A DNA stretch of 64,000 bases, taken from the NCBI GenBank assembly GCA_964461035.1, contig CAYWRI010000003.1, positions 3,425 to 67,424 on the forward strand. Reading direction: 5' to 3'. The translations under genes and the position numbers were made by a program. Shown here one piece after another: positions 41,663 through 50,261 of this stretch. The stretch is from CAYZNE01 sp964461035. GTDB taxonomy: Archaea > Nanobdellota > Nanobdellia > Woesearchaeales > CAYZNE01. The notes under the pieces are model-generated. The model was given only the letters and a program-made list of their open reading frames with translations, had not been told where the DNA came from and searched no databases. Position 1 is the stretch's first letter. Each line of letters opens with the position of its first letter.

Positions 41663-41808
41663 AAAAATCTGCTGAAAGCAGTCTATCTTAGTCATAAATG
41701 ACGAGGCTTTAACGACTGTTTTCTTAAAACACAGATTTTTGGAACATACGAAAGCAAGAGCTATTCATCTTAACCCTAAAGAGTTAAGCTTTCTGGCGTT
41801 TCGTATGT
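41663..41808 (+). ncRNA. Candidate tandem-hairpin RNA before glyS
   Basis: Two adjacent strong hairpins. First: nine pairs AAAAATCTG (41663-41671) with CAGATTTTT (41732-41740), a 2-by-8 internal loop, ten pairs GAAAGCAGTC (41674-41683) with GACTGTTTTC (41714-41723) including one G-U, and an apical helix GTCAT with ATGAC. Second: ten pairs ACATACGAAA (41744-41753) with TTTCGTATGT (41799-41808), and an inner CTTAAC with GTTAAG hairpin. GGA separates them. Hairpin-hinge-hairpin order recalls H/ACA guides, but the second lacks a trailing ACA. It may equally be a glyS leader; archaea lack T-boxes. Confidence 0.5.
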
Positions 41809-41853
41809 AATCAAATTTTACTCTTCAAGACCAAAAAATATTAAAACTAAGTA

Positions 41854-43398
41854 ATGTCAACTCTGCAAATGGAAAGAAACATTAATCAGAAAGATAAAAT
41901 TAAAGCATCAAAAGAAAAATTAAAAGAACTTATGAGCTTTCTTAGTAATAAAGGATTTATCTGGGGTCCATCACCTGAAATATATGGAGGGATGGCTGGC
42001 TTTTACACCTATGGTCCTCTGGGAAAATTACTAAAAAACAATATTGAATCAATAATTAAGAATAAATTCTCTCAGGAAAAATTTTGGGAAGTCGAAATTC
42101 CAATTATTCAACCCGAAGAAGTCTGGAAAGCATCAGGTCATCTAGAAAGTTTTACAGATCCTTTAATTAAATGTGAAAAATGTAAATCAATATTTAGAGC
42201 AGACAATCTCATAGAAGAACTCTATCCTGATCTTCCATTTAAAATTGATGAAATATTGAAAATAATAGAAGAAAAAAACATAAAATGTCCTAGTTGTAAA
42301 TCTGATTTCATTAAAAAAATAGAAGCTCATAATTTAATGATGCAAACTAAAATAGGTCTTGATAAAATTGCATATAATAGACCAGAAACCGCAACCACTA
42401 CCTATCTTCCATTCAAAAGATATACTGATTTTTTTAGAACAAAACTTCCCTTTGGAGTATTTCAAATAGGTAAAGCATTTAGAAATGAAATCAGTCCAAG
42501 ACAAATGATGATGCGTTTAAGAGAATTCACTCAAGCTGAAGCTCAATTATTCATATTTAAAGACGATAAAGATCAATTTGAAGAATACGAAAGATACAAG
42601 GATCTTGAACTCAATGTTATAACTAAAGATTCTCAAGAAACAGCGTATAAAGTTCAAACTTTGACTATTGAAGAGCTTTACGAAAAGAAATATATAAAAA
42701 ATAAAGCATATGCTTATGCTCTGGGTATGACCTCATCATTATTTTTAGAAATCGGATTTCCAAAAGATAAAATGCGTCTTAGACAACACACAGATGATGA
42801 AAAAGCATTTTATGCAGATGATGCCTGGGATATAGAGTTTTTCTTGAACACGTTTGGTTGGTATGAGATTGTTGGTATTCATGATAGAACAGATTATGAT
42901 CTTAAACAACATTCAAAACATTCTGGAATAGAATTAACAGAACTAAATGAAAAAACAGGTAAAAGAGAAACTCCTCATGTTATAGAAATTGCATTTGGTA
43001 TTGATAGACCATTATTCGCATTACTTGATATGTTTTATGAAAAAAAAGAAATCTCTGAAGGTAAAAACATTTTTGCAATTCCTGCAAAATTAGCACCAAT
43101 AAAAGTAGCAGTTTTTCCTTTAATGAAAAAACCAGATCTTATAAAAAAAGCTGAAGAAATATATTCTACGCTTTCAAAAGATTTCATGGTTAGATATGAT
43201 GCTTCAGGCAGTATTGGAAAAAGATATCTTAGAGAAAGCGAAAGTGGAACGCCTTTCTGTATAACTATTGATTATGACTCGCTTGAAGACAATTCTGTTA
43301 CAATAAGAGACAGAGACACAGAACACCAAAAAAGAGTTCAAATATCAGAACTAAAGACCACTCTCGCATCTCTCATAGATGGAACAACTCAGATATAA
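41854..43398 (+). CDS. glyS: Glycyl-tRNA synthetase, archaeal/eukaryotic dimer type
   Basis: A 514-residue class II synthetase of the alpha-2 type. The N-terminal GFIWGPSPEIYGGMAGFYTYGP region binds tRNA-acceptor and glycine. Two CxxC pairs at residues 107-110 and 145-148 look like a zinc site. Motif 2 FRNEISPRQ is near 209, motif 3 AFGIDRPL near 380, and the anticodon-binding domain spans about 400-505 (VAVFPLMKKPDLIKKA). It attaches glycine to tRNA-Gly. The start is ATG 41854; ATG six codons later is also possible. Length is normal. A structured region lies just upstream. Confidence 0.95.
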   Translation: MSTLQMERNINQKDKIKASKEKLKELMSFLSNKGFIWGPSPEIYGGMAGFYTYGPLGKLLKNNIESIIKNKFSQEKFWEVEIPIIQPEEVWKASGHLESFTDPLIKCEKCKSIFRADNLIEELYPDLPFKIDEILKIIEEKNIKCPSCKSDFIKKIEAHNLMMQTKIGLDKIAYNRPETATTTYLPFKRYTDFFRTKLPFGVFQIGKAFRNEISPRQMMMRLREFTQAEAQLFIFKDDKDQFEEYERYKDLELNVITKDSQETAYKVQTLTIEELYEKKYIKNKAYAYALGMTSSLFLEIGFPKDKMRLRQHTDDEKAFYADDAWDIEFFLNTFGWYEIVGIHDRTDYDLKQHSKHSGIELTELNEKTGKRETPHVIEIAFGIDRPLFALLDMFYEKKEISEGKNIFAIPAKLAPIKVAVFPLMKKPDLIKKAEEIYSTLSKDFMVRYDASGSIGKRYLRESESGTPFCITIDYDSLEDNSVTIRDRDTEHQKRVQISELKTTLASLIDGTTQI

Positions 43399-43413
43399 TC
43401 TGTGTTGAATAGA

Positions 43414-44109
43414 CTATCCAACATAGCTTAGATCTTTTTTCTTTACAGATTCTATTGCTTCGTTGCTTCTTTCCACTATTTTTTGAAGTTTATCTTGGAA
43501 TAATTCCGCTTGTTTCAAAAGTGGTTTGTAATCAACATTCAAGTTAAGATATTTATCTACAACTTCTATAATTTTAGCAGATGCTTTACTATCCGGAAGC
43601 TTTGATTCTGTGCTAGCAAATATGCAAGAAACATTATTTACTCTTTGTAAAAGCCCTGCTACAACTCCTAGCAAAATGCTTTCTTTTAGATGTTCAACTC
43701 CGAACTCTGCAAATTTGTGATCTCCAACATAATATAATTTAATATTTCCTTTTTGTTCAGGACCGCCTGCAACACCTTCTAAATTAAGAATTCTTTTTGC
43801 ATTAATCTCTTTAGCAAATTTAGCCATGCAATCTGCAATTTTCCATTCTACACCTTTAGTAGAAACCATTATATTTATTAAAACAATATTGTGAGATTTA
43901 TCATAATAAACTGCCATTGGTTTTACAATTTTACCTTGATGAATTGCAAGAGTTGGAGGAATTTCTTCATAATGAAACACTGCCACTTCAACAGCACCCA
44001 AATGATTAATAAGAAATTCAGTTGATATTGTTCCAATAAGTCCAAAACTTGGAAATCCACAAATTATGGTTGCATTAGGTTTGATTTTTCCAAAAACTTT
44101 AATGTGCAT
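43414..44109 (-). CDS. PAC2 family protein
   Basis: A 231-residue PAC2-domain protein, with CGFPSFGLIGTISTEFLI, HYEEIPPTLAIHQGKIVKP, NLEGVAGGPEQKGNIKLYYV and a helical C terminus. Eukaryotic relatives help assemble 20S proteasomes; the role of the archaeal ones is not settled, and no proteasome gene is in this window. GTG 44118 would give three extra residues but overlaps the GAGGTGA ribosome binding site, so ATG 44109 is chosen. It converges with glyS. Confidence 0.9.
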   Translation of the reverse strand: MHIKVFGKIKPNATIICGFPSFGLIGTISTEFLINHLGAVEVAVFHYEEIPPTLAIHQGKIVKPMAVYYDKSHNIVLINIMVSTKGVEWKIADCMAKFAKEINAKRILNLEGVAGGPEQKGNIKLYYVGDHKFAEFGVEHLKESILLGVVAGLLQRVNNVSCIFASTESKLPDSKASAKIIEVVDKYLNLNVDYKPLLKQAELFQDKLQKIVERSNEAIESVKKKDLSYVG

Positions 44110-44210
44110 AAGATTCACCTCAAGATTATAATAATATTTATCTATTTAATATAGTATTTTTAAAAAGGTTGTGATTTGACAAATTCCCCTAAGAATAAAT
44201 ATAGATCCAA

Positions 44211-45332
44211 TTAACTTATCAGTCTATTGAATTCTTCATAATATGCTGAAGAAATATCCTGATTGTGAATTATCAATAAGTTTTCAGAATTCTTATTAAA
44301 ACCATTATTTGAAAAATTAGGTGATCCTACTATTACAACTTCTTCGTCTATAACTATGAACTTGTGATGCATATTTCCTTTATTCGAGTCTTCATAAATT
44401 TCAACTCCTGATTCTTGAAGATAATTAAAAACTGAACCAAGACCATTTTTACTTTTTGATTCCATAACAATTCTAACATCAACTTGATTATCTTGAGCAG
44501 AAATTAAAGCATCTGCAATATCTTTAGATGTAAAACTAAATATTGCAACAACAACAGAATATTTTGCTTGATGAATCAAGTCAACAATTCTATTTATTGT
44601 AGAATCATGTGGTAAAAAATAATTCTCAATAATGTAATTATCATGGATAAAGTACTTTGTTATGTTTGGAGTTGTTCCATATTTTAAATATTCAAATTCT
44701 GCTAAATAATTATTTTTTAGAATCTCGGATTTAATTACTATAAAATTATTATTATTTCTCCGTGTACCAAATTTGGTTGGATTCATGCTTCCTGTTAAAA
44801 CAGTATTGTTATCTAAAATACAAAATTTATTGTGCATAACTCCTGAATTTCTCATAAACTTTTTGTTGGTAATATTTTCAAGTAAAATATCCTGTTCAAG
44901 TTGAATATCAAAAATCAAATCAGTATTTTTCTTTTCTAAAATAGAAACTAATGGTTTTAAATTAATATCATAAAATGCACAGGATATATTTTCAGAAGAA
45001 TTAATTGTTTTAATAAGACCAGCACTACAATTATTATAATTACAAAAATATAACTTTAATGGGCCATTATCAAACGCAAGACGATTATAAATAGAGTTAT
45101 TTGATGAATTATCTGTTGAATCAACAAAAGAATTATTCAATTCGTTAAATCTTGTTGAATTTGAATAAAAGCTCAAATTTAATAAATTCATACTGAATAA
45201 ATTTATTGGTCGAGTTGAAAAAATGACTACCAAACTAATCAAAATAATAAAAAAAAATATTAAAATAAACATTAGTGATTTTGATATCTTTACTCTTTTT
45301 TTCTGGTTTTTCTTCATTTTATCTTTAATCAT
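44211..45332 (-). CDS. Membrane-anchored phospholipase D-like protein with two HKD motifs
   Basis: A 373-residue protein. A hydrophobic segment at about residues 20-40 anchors it, and the rest is probably outside the cell. Two HxKxxxxD motifs are present: MHNKFCILD near 164 and MHHKFIVID near 321, each followed by a G-S pair (TGSMNPT and VGSPNFSNNG). Two complete motifs are needed for one active site in the PLD superfamily, so it should be catalytic as a monomer. It may be a nuclease or phospholipase acting on external DNA or lipid. The acidic/Asn-rich linker after the anchor has possible N-glycosylation sites. Confidence 0.85.
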   Translation of the reverse strand: MIKDKMKKNQKKRVKISKSLMFILIFFFIILISLVVIFSTRPINLFSMNLLNLSFYSNSTRFNELNNSFVDSTDNSSNNSIYNRLAFDNGPLKLYFCNYNNCSAGLIKTINSSENISCAFYDINLKPLVSILEKKNTDLIFDIQLEQDILLENITNKKFMRNSGVMHNKFCILDNNTVLTGSMNPTKFGTRRNNNNFIVIKSEILKNNYLAEFEYLKYGTTPNITKYFIHDNYIIENYFLPHDSTINRIVDLIHQAKYSVVVAIFSFTSKDIADALISAQDNQVDVRIVMESKSKNGLGSVFNYLQESGVEIYEDSNKGNMHHKFIVIDEEVVIVGSPNFSNNGFNKNSENLLIIHNQDISSAYYEEFNRLIS

Positions 45333-45460
45333 ATTGTTAAATAATACAATGTGATAAGAATATCTCTGAATTTATATTTATCTGCTAAACTTTTCTGAAA
45401 TAATTTTGATATTATTCGAATATTTATTTTCAAAAAAGCCGACATCATAATTTATGTAAA

Positions 45461-45517
45461 AACTTGCTGTTAGTTATGCTGTTTCATAATTCAAAGGCTT
45501 AAGTTAGGGTGCAAGTT
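45461..45517 (+). ncRNA. Candidate hairpin RNA in a divergent gap
   Basis: A seven-pair helix AACTTGC (45461-45467) with GCAAGTT (45511-45517) encloses a second helix AGTTATG (45472-45478) with CATAATT (45485-45491), which has one G-U pair on the + strand. AAGCC (45436-45440) can alternatively pair with GGCTT (45496-45500). It lies in the divergent gap between the PLD gene and the arginase-like gene, before the TATA box of the latter. The evidence is weak. Confidence 0.3.
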
Positions 45518-45550
45518 GTTTCCATCATTAAGGGATAACAAAATAGAAAG

Positions 45551-45560
45551 TTTTATAAAA
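45551..45560 (+). promoter_or_regulatory. TATA box of the arginase-like gene
   Basis: TTTTATAAAA lies 25-34 bases before ATG 45585 with no ribosome binding site, fitting a leaderless transcript. Confidence 0.6.
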
Positions 45561-45584
45561 TTAATTTAATTCTTTAGTGTTAAA

Positions 45585-46406
45585 ATGTTTCAATTACCTG
45601 TTTTAGAATTATATGCATCAGCAGAAGAAGATGATTCTGCACTTAAATTCACACAGGGTTTAGTAACTAAAGTTTTTGAATCTAAGGGTTTATTTCAAAC
45701 AAATTCTACTCAAGAAAGATTAGAGTCTTTAGATATTACACATATTAATTCAGATACTGCTACTAAAATAGATAAAATAAATCCAAATATGAATAAGCTT
45801 CTTATAATTGCAGGTTCAAATATGCGTCATCAATCTACTTATCATTTTGTAAAATATTTTGCAGGACATTTAGATGATTTGGTTTATGTTCATTTTGATC
45901 TTCATCCTGATGCACATCCAAGCACTTTTCCTGCTGAATTAGCATTGGAATTAGATATTTCAAATTATTCAAGAAGAGATTTAGGGCTTGGAACTTTTGT
46001 TTATCCAATACTTGGTCTTCCTACAGTAAAAACGGCGGTAATGTTTGGATATAGAGATATTCCTGAAGAAAATAATTATAATCCTCACAGGATATATTCT
46101 AAAGTTTTCGGTCCAGCTGAAATAGTTACAAAAGATGAACTTAACAAATATTTTAAAGGAAAAAACATTTATGTATCAATTGATGGTGATGTATTGAAAG
46201 ATTGGAAAGGATTTATGTGTGGAAATGGGAAAATGGAAACTGAAACTCTTATTGAAAATATAAATTTAATTGCAGAAGCTGGAAATCTTGTTGGTGTTGA
46301 TTTAACAGGATTTGCCAGAACCCAATCTGAAACAATATCTATGCCTAAACAACTTATTTTACTGGGTGAATTAAGATTAGAATTATATAAAATAATAAGT
46401 AAGTAA
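45585..46406 (+). CDS. Arginase/agmatinase (ureohydrolase) superfamily protein
   Basis: A 273-residue protein. Metal-binding motifs fit the ureohydrolase fold: DLHPDAH at 105-111 (DxHxD) and SIDGDVL near 198-204 (SxDxD). The order of motifs and LLIIAGSNMRHQST with GS around 70 agree with agmatinase-type proteins. The sequence is divergent (the last motif lacks the usual DPAFAP region), so the substrate, arginine, agmatine or another guanidino compound, is unknown. Leaderless TATA box upstream. Confidence 0.7.
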   Translation: MFQLPVLELYASAEEDDSALKFTQGLVTKVFESKGLFQTNSTQERLESLDITHINSDTATKIDKINPNMNKLLIIAGSNMRHQSTYHFVKYFAGHLDDLVYVHFDLHPDAHPSTFPAELALELDISNYSRRDLGLGTFVYPILGLPTVKTAVMFGYRDIPEENNYNPHRIYSKVFGPAEIVTKDELNKYFKGKNIYVSIDGDVLKDWKGFMCGNGKMETETLIENINLIAEAGNLVGVDLTGFARTQSETISMPKQLILLGELRLELYKIISK

Positions 46407-46514
46407 TTATTAGTCATATTCTTATTCATAATTTAAGTTAAGATATGTGTGTAATTGGAAACGTTTGTGATTAAATTTTCTTTAATTATAATAAAATATT
46501 GATTTGAGTTCATA

Positions 46515-46526
46515 AAATATATAAAA
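46515..46526 (+). promoter_or_regulatory. TATA box of glmS
   Basis: AAATATATAAAA lies 24-35 bases before ATG 46550 without a ribosome binding site. It would drive glmS and the acetyltransferase that follows. Confidence 0.6.
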
Positions 46527-46549
46527 CAAATTTGAATTAGTTCTTAGTT

Positions 46550-48394
46550 ATGTGTGGAATATTCGGATATATTGGTTCTGAAGAAGCAGTTCCAATATTA
46601 CTTAAAGGTCTTAAAAGATTAGAATACAGAGGTTATGATTCTGCAGGCATTGCATTAATAGATAAAAACTTAGTAATTACTAAAGTCAAAGGAAACCTAA
46701 ATCTATTAGGTGAAAAACTTAAACTTGAAACTCATAAATCAAATATTGGAATTGCTCATACGAGATGGGCAACACATGGTGTTCCAAATGAAATTAATGC
46801 ACATCCTCATGTAAATGAATTAAAAACTATTTCAATAGTTCATAATGGAATAATTGAAAATTATAAAACCATAAAACAATATTTACAAAAAAAAGGTTAT
46901 AACTTTTCAACAGATACAGATAGTGAAGTTTTGGTTCATTTAATAGATTATAATTATAAATTAAATTCAAACAATTTAGTTAATGCAGTGAAAAAATCCT
47001 TATTAATGATTGAAGGAACTTATGGTCTTGCGGTTTTATCAATTTATGAACCAGAAAAAATAATAGTTGCAAAAAAAGGAAGTCCTGTTATAATCGGGAA
47101 ATCTGATAAAAATGAGTTCTTTATTGCAAGTGACGTGAGTGCAGTTATTGAATATACTAAAAACATAACTTTTCTTAAAGATGGAGAAATTGCGGTTTTG
47201 GACAAAAAAGAAATAAAAATATTTAATCTTAATAATGAAGATTGTAAAGATCCAAAATATGAACAAGTAGAAATGGAACTTGAAGAAATTGAAAAAAAAG
47301 GATTTGAGCATTTTATGTTAAAAGAAATTTATGAACAAGATAAAACTCTATTAAATTCACTTAGAGGAAGAATAAATACTGAAACAGGAAATGTTACATT
47401 AGGTGGATTAACTGATAAACTAGAAACACTAAAACATGCAAAAAGAATTATTCTTATTGCATGTGGAACATCATGGCATTCTGCTTTAATTGGAGAATAC
47501 TTATTAGAATCAATAGCGGGAATACCAACAGAAGTTGAATATGCAAGCGAATTCAGATATAGAAATCCGATAATTGAAGAAGGAACAGTTGTTTTTGTTA
47601 TATCTCAATCTGGAGAAACTGCTGACACTTTAGCAGCATTACGTGAATCAAAAAATCAAAGTGCAACAGTCTTTGGGATTTGTAATGTTGTGGGTTCAAG
47701 CATAGCAAGACAAACTGATGCGGGAGTTTATATTCATGCAGGTCCTGAAATAGGTGTTGCATCCACAAAAGCATTTACATCACAAGTAATTGTTCTTGTA
47801 TTAATAGCAATTCTTCTTGGAAGACAAAGAAACTTATCTGAAGAAGAAGGGAAAAAATTAGTTAAAGAATTAAAAAATATTCCAAAAAAAATTGAAAGTG
47901 CTTTAAAATATTTAGATGAAAAATCAATTAAAAGAATTACTAAATTATTTGCAAATACAAATAATGCACTTTTTTTAGGACGAGGAATTAATTATCCTGT
48001 TGCGTTAGAAGGTGCATTAAAAGTAAAAGAAATATCTTATATTCATGCTGAAGGTTATCCTGCTGCAGAAATGAAGCACGGTCCTATTGCACTAATAGCT
48101 GAAAACATGCCCTGTATTGTTATTGCAACAGAAGATTCAATGTATAATAAATTACTTTCAAATATTGAAGAAATAAAAGCAAGAAAAGGAAAAATTATTG
48201 TTATTGCAACAGAAGGTGATGAAAGAATAAAAGAACTTGCAACTGAAGTCATATATGTTCCTAAAACACTTTCTCTTTTATCACCTATAATAAATGTTAT
48301 TCCTTTGCAACTACTTGCATATTATCTTGCAAAAGAAAGAGGATGTAGTATTGACAAACCAAGAAATCTTGCAAAAAGTGTTACAGTAGAATAA
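46550..48394 (+). CDS. glmS: Glutamine-fructose-6-phosphate aminotransferase (GlmS)
   Basis: A 614-residue GlmS. Cys2 in MCGIFGYIG is the N-terminal nucleophile of the glutaminase, followed by YRGYDSAGIAL, AHTRWATHGVPN and the SIS isomerase halves with CGTSWHSALIGEYLLE and GRGINYPVALEGALKVKEIS. The C terminus DKPRNLAKSVTVE is the canonical ending. It makes glucosamine-6-phosphate, the first step to UDP-GlcNAc. The next gene, seven bases on, is the matching N-acetyltransferase. The start is fixed by the Cys2 requirement. Confidence 0.97.
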   Translation: MCGIFGYIGSEEAVPILLKGLKRLEYRGYDSAGIALIDKNLVITKVKGNLNLLGEKLKLETHKSNIGIAHTRWATHGVPNEINAHPHVNELKTISIVHNGIIENYKTIKQYLQKKGYNFSTDTDSEVLVHLIDYNYKLNSNNLVNAVKKSLLMIEGTYGLAVLSIYEPEKIIVAKKGSPVIIGKSDKNEFFIASDVSAVIEYTKNITFLKDGEIAVLDKKEIKIFNLNNEDCKDPKYEQVEMELEEIEKKGFEHFMLKEIYEQDKTLLNSLRGRINTETGNVTLGGLTDKLETLKHAKRIILIACGTSWHSALIGEYLLESIAGIPTEVEYASEFRYRNPIIEEGTVVFVISQSGETADTLAALRESKNQSATVFGICNVVGSSIARQTDAGVYIHAGPEIGVASTKAFTSQVIVLVLIAILLGRQRNLSEEEGKKLVKELKNIPKKIESALKYLDEKSIKRITKLFANTNNALFLGRGINYPVALEGALKVKEISYIHAEGYPAAEMKHGPIALIAENMPCIVIATEDSMYNKLLSNIEEIKARKGKIIVIATEGDERIKELATEVIYVPKTLSLLSPIINVIPLQLLAYYLAKERGCSIDKPRNLAKSVTVE

Positions 48395-48400
48395 AAGAAA

Positions 48401-48841
48401 ATGGAATACAAAATAGTAGAACTAACAAAAGAAATTATGGCAAAAGATTTTCAAGGTTTTTGTGAAACACTTAATAATCTTAGATTGGTGGGAGAAATTA
48501 CATTAGAAAAAGCAAAAACAACTCTTGACAAAATTAACTTACAAGACTCACACATTTTTGTTGCAATAGATGATAATTTTAAGATATTAGCAACAACAAC
48601 AATCATGATAGAACAAAAATTTATTAGAAACAATGCATTAGCAGGTCATATTGAAGATGTTTCTACAAGAAAAGGTTTTGAAAAACAAGGACTTGCTACA
48701 ATAGTTATAAATTCCGCAATAAATTATGCTAAATCTCGAGGTTGTTACAAAATAATTCTTGATTGCGAGAATGAATTAAAACTTTTTTATTCTAAATTCG
48801 GTTTTAAAGAAGAAGGACTTTTTATGGCTCTAAGATTTTGA
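48401..48841 (+). CDS. Eukaryote-like glucosamine-6-phosphate N-acetyltransferase (GNA1-type GNAT)
   Basis: A 146-residue GNAT protein. HIEDVSTRKGFEKQGLAT is the acetyl-CoA loop with a divergent Q/R-x-x-G pattern, then RGCYKIILDCENELKLFYSKFGF and MALRF end it. The NCYKI-L-C-(x)-FYxKFGF and C-terminal xxRF pattern resemble eukaryotic GNA1 more than bacterial GlmU. Gene order after glmS supports conversion of glucosamine-6-phosphate to N-acetylglucosamine-6-phosphate. A phosphomutase and a uridyltransferase would be needed and are not in the window. Confidence 0.75.
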   Translation: MEYKIVELTKEIMAKDFQGFCETLNNLRLVGEITLEKAKTTLDKINLQDSHIFVAIDDNFKILATTTIMIEQKFIRNNALAGHIEDVSTRKGFEKQGLATIVINSAINYAKSRGCYKIILDCENELKLFYSKFGFKEEGLFMALRF

Positions 48842-48901
48842 GTTTATTTTAGAAAAATAAGATGTAAAACCTTATAAACAATTAAATATTTCACGAATAA
48901 C

Positions 48902-49516
48902 ATGAAAGCAATAACTTTATTTAGTCATGGAATAGATAGTCCTGTAGCTTCAAAAATATGTAATGATAAAGGGATAGATTTAATTGGTTTACATTTTTGT
49001 TCTAAAGCAATAAATAAAACTTACTTAGATAACCTAAAACAATTAGCTCAACTAAGTGGAATAAAAAAATTATATCTTGCAGATCAATCACATTATCATA
49101 AAGAATATAAAAAAATATGCAATACGAGATTACAATGTGTTTTTTGCAAAAGAATGATGCTTAGAATTGCAGAAAAACTTGCAGAAAAAGAAAATTGTAA
49201 ATTTATTGTTACGGGAGATAATTTAAGTCAAGTAGCAACTCAAACAATAGAGAATATGAGAGTTGTTAGTAGCGTAATTAAAAATAAAGACATAATTATT
49301 TTAAGACCAATTCTAACAAATGAAAAAAACGAAACAATAGATATTGCGAGAACAATAGGAACTTATGAATTTAATCTTAAATTTAAAGAAGGATGTATCT
49401 TCTTACCTAAATCTCCTGTTACAAGAACTAAAATATTGGTAATAGAAAAAGAAGAAAACAAACTCGATATAAATAATTTAGTCGAACAAACTATTAATGA
49501 ACTTAAATTAATCTAA
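48902..49516 (+). CDS. ThiI-like PP-loop protein without THUMP domain
   Basis: A 204-residue protein. The pyrophosphatase loop is LFSHGIDSPVAS (residues 6-17, with SHGIDS in place of SGGIDS), and a CVFCKRMMLRIAE segment (Cys79, Cys82) and VTGDNLSQVATQT match the core of ThiI 4-thiouridine synthases. The N-terminal ferredoxin-like and THUMP domains of ThiI are missing, so the protein is only the catalytic core. It would need a partner for tRNA recognition. The C-terminal rhodanese domain is also absent. Confidence 0.75.
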   Translation: MKAITLFSHGIDSPVASKICNDKGIDLIGLHFCSKAINKTYLDNLKQLAQLSGIKKLYLADQSHYHKEYKKICNTRLQCVFCKRMMLRIAEKLAEKENCKFIVTGDNLSQVATQTIENMRVVSSVIKNKDIIILRPILTNEKNETIDIARTIGTYEFNLKFKEGCIFLPKSPVTRTKILVIEKEENKLDINNLVEQTINELKLI

Positions 49517-49528
49517 AAATTAAAAAAA

Positions 49529-49804
49529 TTATATTAACTCATCAATAGGAGGTTTTTTATTATTCTTATCTTCAGGAGCTTCTTGATTTTGTTTAGCATT
49601 AATTAAATTCTTTGCATCTGCTTCTAAATCAATACCTTCTTCTTTCAAAGCAGCAACATGCATTTTCATTATCTCTTCAACTATCTGTAAAATTCTTGAT
49701 AGCTCTTGTCTTTCTTTAGCAAGAGTTGATAAAGATCCTTTGTGAAATCCTATTTTTTCATCTTTTGACATACTGTCAGTACCATTTGGGTTATTATCTA
49801 CCAT
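49529..49804 (-). CDS. Hypothetical coiled-coil protein
   Basis: A 91-residue helical protein from ATG 49804, 10 bases after an AGGTGATA ribosome binding site at the stop of the preceding gene. A GTG at 49816 gives four more residues but lies inside that site. The centre, HKGSLSTLAKERQELSRI and ILQIVEEIMKMHVAAL, is amphipathic and likely a helical bundle or coiled coil; the ends are Pro/Asn/Lys-rich and disordered. It is co-transcribed with the winged-helix gene upstream and may be its partner. Confidence 0.6.
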   Translation of the reverse strand: MVDNNPNGTDSMSKDEKIGFHKGSLSTLAKERQELSRILQIVEEIMKMHVAALKEEGIDLEADAKNLINAKQNQEAPEDKNNKKPPIDELI

Positions 49805-49816
49805 TTTATTTATCAC

Positions 49817-50086
49817 CTATATAATTAATGAATCAATTCTGTGAATACTTTTTGCAATTTCTTCGCCTTTTTTTGTTAAAGTAATTATTTTAAGTCTTCC
49901 TTTTTTATGAAAAGTAACAATTCCATTTGTTTCCATTGCCTGTAAAATTTTGACTATGTGGCTATAAGTGCAATCAATTTTTTTTGCAATTGTAGAAGCA
50001 TAAACTTCTTCAGGAGTGTTTATTAAAGCCAATAAAAGTTTTGCAGGCTTCTCCCGGAATATTAACGTAAACACTGATCTTTCCAT
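49817..50086 (-). CDS. Small winged-HTH DNA-binding protein
   Basis: An 89-residue single winged helix in MarR-like form: KPAKLLLALINTPEEVYASTI, then IDCTYSHIVKILQAMETNG as the recognition helix and a wing HKKGRLKIITLTKKGEEIAK. It probably represses or activates its own operon with the small helical protein that follows. No regulator-like cofactor domain is present. It is divergent from the signal peptidase gene. Confidence 0.75.
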   Translation of the reverse strand: MERSVFTLIFREKPAKLLLALINTPEEVYASTIAKKIDCTYSHIVKILQAMETNGIVTFHKKGRLKIITLTKKGEEIAKSIHRIDSLII

Positions 50087-50230
50087 GTTTAGAATAGAAA
50101 AATAACTTATTTATAAAGCTTTTGATTGCAATTATGTTTGTCCTAACTTAATATTTTTTATTGTAAAAAACAATCATAACTTAATGAGTTTCTCACGTTT
50201 TAAAGACATTTCGTCACTTAAAAGTGAAAA

Positions 50231-50240
50231 CTTTATAAAT
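50231..50240 (+). promoter_or_regulatory. TATA box of the signal peptidase gene
   Basis: CTTTATAAAT lies 22-31 bases before ATG 50262. Just upstream, CACTT and AAGTG form a small inverted repeat, and the element TAACTTAAT occurs twice (near 50144 and 50179), both possible regulatory elements. Confidence 0.5.
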
Positions 50241-50261
50241 GCATTTTGATTCTTCTCTTTT

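Noticed and set aside
41663..41808. T-box riboswitch before glyS
   Set aside because: T-boxes are bacterial, and no T-box sequence or specifier loop is visible. The structure is reported as an unknown instead.
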